This document shows, piece by piece, positions 7,188-13,125 of a stretch of 13,125 bases of DNA. Under the pieces are notes generated by a model. That model worked only from the letters and a program-made list of their open reading frames with translations, was not told where the DNA came from and did not search any database. Positions within the stretch are counted from its first letter, which is position 1. Each line of letters starts with the position of its first letter. Made by a program: the position numbers and the translations under genes. Location of the stretch: assembly GCA_958447445.1 (NCBI GenBank), contig CAUDAE010000044.1, positions 1 through 13,125 of the forward strand, in the 5' to 3' direction. Origin of the DNA: an uncultured Collinsella sp. Lineage in GTDB: Bacteria; Actinomycetota; Coriobacteriia; Coriobacteriales; Coriobacteriaceae.

Positions 7188-7382
7188 CTAGACAAACAGC
7201 ACGTGCGCGAGCAGGGCACACACGCACACCGCTCCAAATACCAGTGCCACGATCGAGATCACGCGGTCGGCCATGTCCATGTTGGCACGATTCGTAAAGA
7301 ACCGATCTTCGGCGGCGTCGACGCGCGCCTCACGCACCATTTCGACCACCGCCTCACGGCCATCGAGCGCCTTTGTATCCAT
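7188..7382 (-). CDS. Small single-pass membrane protein, 64 aa, unknown function
   Basis: I do not recognise a family. The ATG at 7382 has a strong GGAGGT ribosome site 5 nt upstream, which decides it over an in-frame ATG at 7415. The first ~40 residues are charged and mostly helical in character (for example MVREARVDAAEDRFF). The last ~24 (VISIVALVF...AHVLFV) form one hydrophobic membrane segment ending at the C-terminus. It lies 60 bp after kup and 112 bp before the KdpD-like kinase, all on one strand. By position it could modulate Kup or the kinase, as small membrane proteins such as KdpF do in other potassium systems, but nothing in its sequence shows this. The strong ribosome site and hydrophobic tail support a real gene. 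Confidence 0.65.
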   Translation of the reverse strand: MDTKALDGREAVVEMVREARVDAAEDRFFTNRANMDMADRVISIVALVFGAVCVCALLAHVLFV

Positions 7383-7442
7383 GTTTACCTCCCCGGCCTC
7401 ATGCTTATCCATCAAAAACCAACTCCGTGTAGCCGCCGACGT

Positions 7443-9470
7443 CTACGGCCGCTCGTTGGGAGCCAGGCGCTGCATCTTGTTCACGGCCTTGAACTTGGTG
7501 AACAGCGGCACGTACTCAAAGCTCACGTTGGAGTTCTCCAGGCCGTACCAACGCGCGGGCGTGCCGGCGGCGCGGCGAATGATGTACTTGAGCGTGATGG
7601 CCGTACGCTCGCTGGGCTCCACATCGCTTTCGGGCGCCAGAAGCTTACGGATCAGGACGAACTTGAACGTGCCGATGTTACCCGGATCCTTGTAGACCGA
7701 GTAGTCATGCGTCTGCGGCGGCAGCTCGCCGGTGGCAGCCAGGTCCTGAACAACCTGACGCAGGTAGGCATTGACGCGCTGGTTGATCTTGTAGCCCAGG
7801 TACAGGTGCACGCGGAACACGTAGTCGGTGCCGAACGTCTCGACCGAATAGGCAAAGGTGTGCGGTTCGTCCATGGTCTCGACATTCACGAACCACCAGG
7901 CGCGGGCACGCTTGGGATGCTTGTCCAAGATCGAATAGACGATATCGCGGTCGATGTAGTCGGTATGGGTGTCCTTGGTCAGGTACACGACGTTGTCGCT
8001 CATGCGCTCGTAACGGTCGTCGTCGCGCAGGCGCTTGAGCTGCGGCAGGTAGCTGCGCAGCGGCAGCAGCGTAAACTGGCGCTGCTCGACCGCCGTGCCG
8101 TTGTACCAGCACACCATAATGCCCATGATGAGTGCAGCCATGAGGATGGTGAAGTAGCCACCGTGGAAGAACTTGGTGAGCGAGCTCACGAAGAAGAAGC
8201 CTTCGAGCAAAAGGAAGAAGGCCGCGAAGATCCACGGAGCAACCTTGAGCTTGCGCTCCTCGTGCAGGTAGAAGAAGAGCAGCAGCGTGGTGCACATCAT
8301 AGTCAGCGTAATGGCAAGGCCGTAGGCGGCTTCCATATGCGCCGAGTTCTGGAACAGCAGCACCACGATGACGCAGCCGACAAGCATGACGTTGTTGACC
8401 ATGGGGATGTAGAGCTGGCCCTTGGTCTCGGCAGGGTAGAAGACCTGCATGTGCGGCATGAGGTCCAGGCGGCTGGCCTCGGACACCAGCGAGAATGCAC
8501 CGGTGATGAGCGCCTGCGAGGCAATGATGGCCGCGACGGTGGAAAGACCTACGGCAAACGGGCGCAGGCCCGGGGCGAGCATCTGGTAGAACGGGTTGAG
8601 ATCGGCAATGCCCATGAGCTCGGGGTTGGCAGCGTTGTTCATAAGCCAAGCGCCCTGGCCCATATAGGAAAGCAGCAGGCAGCACTTAACGAACGGCCAG
8701 GTAGCGTAGATGTTGCCGCGGCCGACGTGGCCCATGTCGGAGTAGAGCGCCTCGGCACCGGTGGTGGCGAGGAAGCAGCTGCCCAGAATCATGATGCCCG
8801 CGTGGTTGTTGGGGCTCAGCAAAAAGGCGATGCCGCGCACCGGGTTGAGGCACAGCAGCACGGCGGGGTGCTGGAAGACAAAGAACAGACCCGTGCCGCC
8901 CAGGAACAGGAACCACAGCGTCATGATGGGGCCAAAGGCGTGACCGATCTTGGCCGTACCGATGCGTTGTACCAAGAAGAGCGCGATGATGATGGCGAGC
9001 GTAATGGCGACGACGCGGCCTTGGTCATCGCCCAGCACGGCATGGACCGCCGGGATGGTGCGCAGGCCCTCGATGGCCGTGGTAACGGTAACGGCCGGCG
9101 TCAGGATGCCGTCGGCGAGCAGCGCGGCGCCACCCAGCATGGCGGGGATGATGAGCCATTTACCGCAGCGCTTAACCAAGCTGTACAGGGCAAAGATGCC
9201 GCCCTCACCATGGTTATCGGCACGCAGCGAGATGAGCACATACTTGATGGTGGTCAGCAACGTGACCGTCCACACGACAAGGGAGAGCGCGCCGAGCACG
9301 AACTCCTCCGTGACGCTTCCGATGCCGCCGTTGCCGGCAACGAGCGCCTTCGTTACATACATAGGGCTGGTGCCGATATCGCCGTACACCACGCCCAGCG
9401 TGACGAGCATCGCCGAGATGCTCACAGGAATCGCAGCGTGCGAGGCTGCCTCCTTGGCCTTTTGTTCCAT
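7443..9470 (-). CDS. kup: Kup/HAK/KT-family low-affinity potassium uptake protein
   Basis: Predicted 675-aa inner-membrane K+/H+ symporter-like transporter. The family signature GDIGTSP is at residues 30-36 in the first membrane helix. GEGGIFALYSLV, ADGILTPAVTV, TGAEALYSDMGH and the long hydrophobic core to about residue 455 match the usual 12-helix Kup fold. The remaining ~220 residues form the soluble C-terminal domain. Length is normal for the family. The ATG at 9470 is preferred; a TTG at 9488 is in frame, but it overlaps the GGGAGG ribosome site that serves the ATG. Potassium homeostasis genes follow on the same strand. A TATAAT box 36 bp upstream suggests its own promoter. Confidence 0.95.
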   Translation of the reverse strand: MEQKAKEAASHAAIPVSISAMLVTLGVVYGDIGTSPMYVTKALVAGNGGIGSVTEEFVLGALSLVVWTVTLLTTIKYVLISLRADNHGEGGIFALYSLVKRCGKWLIIPAMLGGAALLADGILTPAVTVTTAIEGLRTIPAVHAVLGDDQGRVVAITLAIIIALFLVQRIGTAKIGHAFGPIMTLWFLFLGGTGLFFVFQHPAVLLCLNPVRGIAFLLSPNNHAGIMILGSCFLATTGAEALYSDMGHVGRGNIYATWPFVKCCLLLSYMGQGAWLMNNAANPELMGIADLNPFYQMLAPGLRPFAVGLSTVAAIIASQALITGAFSLVSEASRLDLMPHMQVFYPAETKGQLYIPMVNNVMLVGCVIVVLLFQNSAHMEAAYGLAITLTMMCTTLLLFFYLHEERKLKVAPWIFAAFFLLLEGFFFVSSLTKFFHGGYFTILMAALIMGIMVCWYNGTAVEQRQFTLLPLRSYLPQLKRLRDDDRYERMSDNVVYLTKDTHTDYIDRDIVYSILDKHPKRARAWWFVNVETMDEPHTFAYSVETFGTDYVFRVHLYLGYKINQRVNAYLRQVVQDLAATGELPPQTHDYSVYKDPGNIGTFKFVLIRKLLAPESDVEPSERTAITLKYIIRRAAGTPARWYGLENSNVSFEYVPLFTKFKAVNKMQRLAPNERP

Positions 9471-9505
9471 AAGCCGGTTTCCTCCCAACTTTAATGTTCG
9501 AAGGG

Positions 9506-9511
9506 ATTATA
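9506..9511 (-). promoter_or_regulatory. Consensus -10 box upstream of kup
   Basis: The minus strand reads TATAAT here, 36 nt before the kup start codon. A TTAAAA lies 15 bp upstream of it, a weak -35 at short spacing. It is the best promoter candidate for the kup and small-membrane-protein transcript. Confidence 0.45.
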
Positions 9512-9582
9512 GGTAATCGGCCCATGTTTTAATGCACTGTTTTCCCAGCTAGATAAAGATTTATACAGTCTTTAGGCCACCG

Positions 9583-9630
9583 CGGCGATATGGAATGTGA
9601 CAAAGGGACTGTCCCTTTGTCACATCGCCG
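9583..9630. repeat. Palindrome after the nitroreductase gene (14-bp perfect stem, 3-nt loop)
   Basis: Positions 9595-9608 and 9612-9625 are perfect complements around CTG. An outer CGGCG/CGCCG pair (9583-9587 and 9626-9630) extends the stem across a 7-nt bulge. It begins 7 bp after the nitroreductase stop on that strand. No T tract follows, so it may act as a stabilising or attenuating structure rather than a classic terminator. Its ACAAAGGGAC core resembles the hairpin at 7104-7142. Confidence 0.7.
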
Positions 9631-9636
9631 CATTCG

Positions 9637-10485
9637 TTACTTGCCGAGCCAGTTTTTGAACCACCACTCCATGGAACGGCTCATCTCGGCCATAAAGGGG
9701 CTCGTGTGCTTGCGGGTGTAGATATCCACCACGCGCTCGCCTACCTCGCGGGCATGCGGACGGAACATCGCGTCCATCTCGGCCACCTGCGCGTCCATGG
9801 TCGCAGCATCGGCGCGGCAGTAGCGCTCCTCGTGCACCAGGTTCACCACGGGATGCGCAATAGCCGGGCGCTCCTTGCGGGGCGTGCCGATGATGAGCAT
9901 CGACAGCGGCATGGTATAGGGCGGCAGATCGAGCAGCTCGGCAACTTCCTCGGCATTCTCGACGATATCACCGATATAGCAGCTCCCCAGGCCCAGAGCC
10001 TCGGCGGCAACCACGGCGTTTTGCGCGGCGATCACGGCGTCCTGGGCCGCGATGGCAAAGTCGCCCAAACCCGGCGCGCGGCGGGGCGCCTTACCCGTGC
10101 GCTCGACAAACTCGGGCTCAAAGCAGCCCACGTGCTCAAACAGATCGATCCACTTGGCATAATCGACCACAAATATTAGTGCCCAGGGCGCCTTGGCGAT
10201 CATGGGCTGGTGGTCGCACAGGTCGGCCAGGCGGTCGAGCGTTGCCTGCTCGCGGATGCTCACGATGGAATACATCATCATGGCGCCCGCCGACGGCGCA
10301 CGACTCGCCGCATGCAGAATCGCCGCCCGCTGCTCGTCGGTCACCGCCACGGGACGGTCATCGTCATCACGCGCGAAGGCACGCGTGGAGGAACGGTGCT
10401 CCAACGTGTCCAGCACCGCATTGCCCGTCGTCTCGACCGGATAGCCGCACGTATCCACAGCCTTGGTGCAAACCTGCTCGTTCAT
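9637..10485 (-). CDS. Nitroreductase-family FMN oxidoreductase
   Basis: Predicted 282-aa cytosolic flavoprotein of the nitroreductase superfamily, which uses FMN and NAD(P)H to reduce nitro compounds, quinones or other acceptors. The N-terminal FMN-binding stretch LEHRSSTRAF, the SRAPSAGAMMMYSIV segment, the central DAVIAAQNAVVAAEALGLGSC and IGDI, and the LPPYTMPLSMLIIGTP region fit the family. A C-terminal extension of about 65 residues rich in Met, Glu and Arg makes it longer than the typical 170-220-aa core. The ATG at 10485 is preceded by GAGGATGAGG. It is divergent from the LTA-synthase-like gene, and a palindrome follows its stop. The physiological substrate cannot be told. Confidence 0.88.
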   Translation of the reverse strand: MNEQVCTKAVDTCGYPVETTGNAVLDTLEHRSSTRAFARDDDDRPVAVTDEQRAAILHAASRAPSAGAMMMYSIVSIREQATLDRLADLCDHQPMIAKAPWALIFVVDYAKWIDLFEHVGCFEPEFVERTGKAPRRAPGLGDFAIAAQDAVIAAQNAVVAAEALGLGSCYIGDIVENAEEVAELLDLPPYTMPLSMLIIGTPRKERPAIAHPVVNLVHEERYCRADAATMDAQVAEMDAMFRPHAREVGERVVDIYTRKHTSPFMAEMSRSMEWWFKNWLGK

Positions 10486-10698
10486 CGCCTCATCCTCGCT
10501 AATTCTTTAAGAAGCCTTTACGTTTCCGTGTAATTCCCGTCCATTATCGCGCAGGTCGCCACTCCATTGCGCCACACCGCCACACGTGCGCGTTAATATG
10601 GCTGGTTGTTGTGCGCAGCCACCAATTGCAGCGCATATCTTAGTAACAATCGGGTAAACCCCCGCTTTCGTAGGTTTTAGTTTGTGAGGAGTCTCAGC
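10486..10698. other. Divergent intergenic region between nitroreductase and LTA-synthase-like genes
   Basis: This 213-bp spacer must hold promoters for both genes. It includes AT-rich patches (TAATAT at 10594-10599 and TATCTT at 10636-10641), but neither has a good -35 at proper spacing. A 6-bp stem TGGCTG/CAGCCA (10598-10603 and 10616-10621) is too weak to interpret. The only clear signal is the ribosome site of the plus-strand gene. Confidence 0.4.
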
Positions 10699-12999
10699 AT
10701 GTTCGCTGCCGCCATCTCGCTCGTCGGTCTTGCGGCGACCGTCTACCTTGTCTTGCGCGAGGCCAAGGCCATTCGCGCTCAGTCGGGCACCGTTGCCAAA
10801 AGCGCTCTTGGGTGGAGCGTCGCCTTCGGCCTGTTCCAGGTCTTTTTGACTATTTGGGGCGCCGTGGGCCTCGTCGCTCAAAACGAGCCGCTCGCCTTTG
10901 TGATGCTCATCCTGACCAACGCCATCCTCACCGGCTGCGCTTGGGCCAGCATCGCACGCGACCGCATCGCCCCGCGCGTCTTTGCGTTCGCCGCGCCCGA
11001 CGCCCCCGCCCCCACCGGCAAGCTCGCCCGCCTGCGCGGCGCCTTTGTGGGCAAACCGCTCGTCGCCGCCGTCCTGTGCCTGCTGCTCGCCGGCGTCTTT
11101 GCGCTGCTGGGCATGGAGGTATCGTCCAACCACGACTTTACCTGGGTCTACCCCCTGTGCATCCTGCTCGAGTGGGCCATCATCACCACGCTCATGGTCG
11201 GCTTGTTCTTCCTATTCCAGCGCCACGGCGCAGCCCCCGCGGTCCTGGCCTTTGCCCTCTTTATCCTGGGCATTGCCGAGTTCTTCGTTATCACGTTTAA
11301 GTCCATGCCCATCCAACCGGGCGACCTTTCGGCCATCTCCACCGCCGCCGCGGTCGCCGGCACCGGCTACACCTTCTCCATCTCGCTGTTCTGCGTGCTG
11401 TCCATGGGCTTTACCGCCATCGCCATGCTGCTGTGCGAGTACGCCGGCCTGGTGGCACCGCACCGTCAGAAGGGCGCCGCCAACGCCAAGCGCATGCTGC
11501 TCACCAACCTGCTCGTGGCCGTGCTGTGCCTGGGCGGTGTGACCGCGCATGTTACGCTCATCGACTACTACAACACTCTCGGCATCACCGTCTACACCTG
11601 GCGTCCGCTCGAGAGCTACTGGCGCGAGGGCTACCTGCCTGCCTTTATTAGTGCGGCACAGTCCATCAAGCCGCCCAAACCCGCCGACTACTCCGTCGAC
11701 GATGCCAAGGCCACGCTCAAAAAGTACGCCAAGGCCTACGACAAGTCCGACGCGGCCAAGAGCGACGAGCGCGCCGCCGCCCAGGAGCAGTTCGACAGCG
11801 AGAAGCCCACGGTCATCGCCATCATGAACGAGACGTTCTCGGATCTGTCGATCTACCAGAACATGCGCGCCGGCTACGAGGGTCCGCAGTACTTTAAGAG
11901 CCTGTCCAACTGCCTCAGCCGCGGCAAGCTCTACGTGAGCGCCTACGGCGGCGGCACCGCCAATACCGAGTTTGAGTTTATGACCGGCAACTCCATGGCC
12001 AACCTGGGCTCGGGCGTGTACCCCTACACCATCTACAACATGGAAACGACCGGGAACCTGGCAGAGCAGTTCAAATCGCTCGGCTATTCCACCACGGCTA
12101 TGCACCCCAATCACGCAACCAACTGGAACCGCGAGAACGTCTACAAGGACTTTGGCTTTGACCAGTTCCTGTCCATCAACGATTTCCAGGGCGCCGATAC
12201 CCTGCGCGGCATGGTGACCGACCAGGCTACCTACGACAAGATTCTTGAGCTGCTCGACCAGAACGCCGATCCGCAGTTTATCTTCGACGTGACCATGCAG
12301 AACCACTCGGGTTACGACACGGGCCTGCTGCCGGTCGACAAGCAGATGCACCTCAACATCGACACGACCGACCTGGACGCCAAGACCGTCGAGGACGGCA
12401 CGCTCTCCGATGTCGACGAGTATGTCTCGTGCATCGAGCAGTCCGACCAGGCGCTTCGCTACTTCCTCAACGCCCTGAGCAAGCTCGATCGCAAGGTGGT
12501 CGTGGTGTTCTGGGGCGATCACCAGCCGTTCTTCCCGTCCAAGTTCAACGACAAGTGGTTTACCGGCGAGGACGACGCCACGCACCAGGAACGTCTGTGG
12601 CAGACCGACTACATCATCTGGGCCAACTACGACGTTGCCGGCTGCGACCAGACAAGCGAGGTCGACGACCTGTCCACCAACTACCTGTCCACGCAGCTTA
12701 TGCAGCTGATCGGCGCACCGCTGACCGACTATCAGAAGGCGCACATGACGCTGCGCGAGTCGCTGCCCGCTATCAACTCCGTGGGCTACGAGGACGCCAG
12801 CCTGCGCTGGGCGCTCTCCTCCAACGTCACCGGTGACGACGCCGCTGCCGCTGCCGCAACCAAGGCGCGCGAGGATTACGCCAAGATGCAGTACTATGAG
12901 ATGTTCCGCGACGGCAAGAACGTGTACACCGAGCACTTCCAGACCGAGGCCAACGAAACCGACCCCAACCTGGCACCGGGTACGACCAAGATCAAGTAG
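10699..12999 (+). CDS. LTA synthase family protein (membrane sulfatase-fold phosphoglycerol transferase-like)
   Basis: Predicted 766-aa membrane enzyme. About eight hydrophobic segments occupy residues ~1-300, and an extracellular alkaline-phosphatase/sulfatase-fold domain spans ~370-690. In LtaS relatives this domain transfers glycerol-phosphate from phosphatidylglycerol to build lipoteichoic acid or related polymers. Catalytic and metal ligands are visible: E378 in IMNETFSDL, nucleophile T420 in GGGTANTEFEFMTG, H536 in QNHSGYD, and D607/H608 in FWGDHQPF. A charged Lys/Ala-rich linker precedes the enzyme domain, and a hydrophilic tail with an alanine run follows. ATG 10699 is preferred because AGGAG lies 7 nt upstream; an in-frame GTG at 10684 would overlap that site. 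Whether the product is lipoteichoic acid, a lipoglycan decoration or another phosphopolymer cannot be decided here. Confidence 0.9.
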   Translation: MFAAAISLVGLAATVYLVLREAKAIRAQSGTVAKSALGWSVAFGLFQVFLTIWGAVGLVAQNEPLAFVMLILTNAILTGCAWASIARDRIAPRVFAFAAPDAPAPTGKLARLRGAFVGKPLVAAVLCLLLAGVFALLGMEVSSNHDFTWVYPLCILLEWAIITTLMVGLFFLFQRHGAAPAVLAFALFILGIAEFFVITFKSMPIQPGDLSAISTAAAVAGTGYTFSISLFCVLSMGFTAIAMLLCEYAGLVAPHRQKGAANAKRMLLTNLLVAVLCLGGVTAHVTLIDYYNTLGITVYTWRPLESYWREGYLPAFISAAQSIKPPKPADYSVDDAKATLKKYAKAYDKSDAAKSDERAAAQEQFDSEKPTVIAIMNETFSDLSIYQNMRAGYEGPQYFKSLSNCLSRGKLYVSAYGGGTANTEFEFMTGNSMANLGSGVYPYTIYNMETTGNLAEQFKSLGYSTTAMHPNHATNWNRENVYKDFGFDQFLSINDFQGADTLRGMVTDQATYDKILELLDQNADPQFIFDVTMQNHSGYDTGLLPVDKQMHLNIDTTDLDAKTVEDGTLSDVDEYVSCIEQSDQALRYFLNALSKLDRKVVVVFWGDHQPFFPSKFNDKWFTGEDDATHQERLWQTDYIIWANYDVAGCDQTSEVDDLSTNYLSTQLMQLIGAPLTDYQKAHMTLRESLPAINSVGYEDASLRWALSSNVTGDDAAAAAATKAREDYAKMQYYEMFRDGKNVYTEHFQTEANETDPNLAPGTTKIK

Positions 13000-13082
13000 C
13001 TGCTAGCTGCTGAGCCACAACTGAAACGTCTGTCCAGGCGGAGGCATATAAGGTTCCCTGCTCGGACAGTCCTGCGCAAGAC

Positions 13083-13108
13083 GAAGGCCACATTAAGTGG
13101 CCTTCTTT
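13083..13108 (+). terminator. Rho-independent terminator after the LTA-synthase-like gene
   Basis: A perfect 9-bp stem, GAAGGCCAC (13083-13091) with GTGGCCTTC (13097-13105), encloses ATTAA and is followed by TTT. The stem bases would also supply an A-rich side for the reverse direction, but only weakly. It ends transcription about 85 bp after the stop codon. Confidence 0.75.
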
Positions 13109-13125
13109 GCGTGCGGAACTCGCGA

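Noticed and set aside
6909..9494. 861-codon plus-strand open frame antisense to kup
   Set aside because: It is a by-product of GC-rich codon use in the kup gene. Its translation is His/Gln/Arg-rich without any family motif, while the minus frame shows a full Kup protein.
11212..12936. 574-codon minus-strand open frame within the LTA-synthase-like gene
   Set aside because: The plus frame contains the catalytic Glu, Thr, His and Asp-His motifs and membrane helices. The antisense frame is a valine/glycine-rich shadow.

Overview
This 13.1 kb window is GC-rich with little space between genes. Gene content, codon style and intergenic palindromes suggest a gut actinobacterium of the class Coriobacteriia, most likely a Collinsella-like species. 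That assignment is recognition, not a database result. I see chromosomal housekeeping and envelope genes, with no rRNA, tRNA, CRISPR array, transposase or prophage gene.

Layout, left to right. (1) At 1-276 there is an intergenic block containing a perfect 30-bp inverted repeat (56-85 and 232-261). It encloses a minus-strand terminator hairpin, three 10-bp iterons and a compact dyad. (2) A small transaldolase and a Cof-type HAD phosphatase lie on the minus strand. (3) Diverging from the HAD gene is a large rlmKL-type 23S rRNA methyltransferase on the plus strand. Its RlmK half is intact, but its RlmL half has lost the visible catalytic motifs. (4) A 21-bp-arm palindrome separates rlmKL from a convergent minus-strand block. 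In transcription order the block is a Kup potassium transporter, a 64-aa single-pass membrane protein, a KdpD-like histidine kinase without the usual N-terminal KdpD sensor region, and a KdpE-like response regulator starting 4 bp after the kinase stop. A hairpin with U-rich tract and an extra copy of one arm lies between the small gene and the kinase. (5) Upstream of kup is a nitroreductase-family gene on the minus strand, with a near-perfect palindrome just after its stop. (6) Divergent from it is a multi-pass LTA-synthase-family (sulfatase-fold) enzyme on the plus strand, followed by a rho-independent terminator near the right edge.

Functionally, kup, the small membrane protein and the KdpD/KdpE-like pair look like a potassium uptake and response module. 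The other genes are independent: pentose phosphate metabolism, phosphatase, rRNA modification, flavoenzyme and cell-envelope polymer synthesis. The least explained material is intergenic: a candidate invertible or MITE-like element at the left edge, and a set of palindromes, two of which share a core and look like members of dispersed repeat families.
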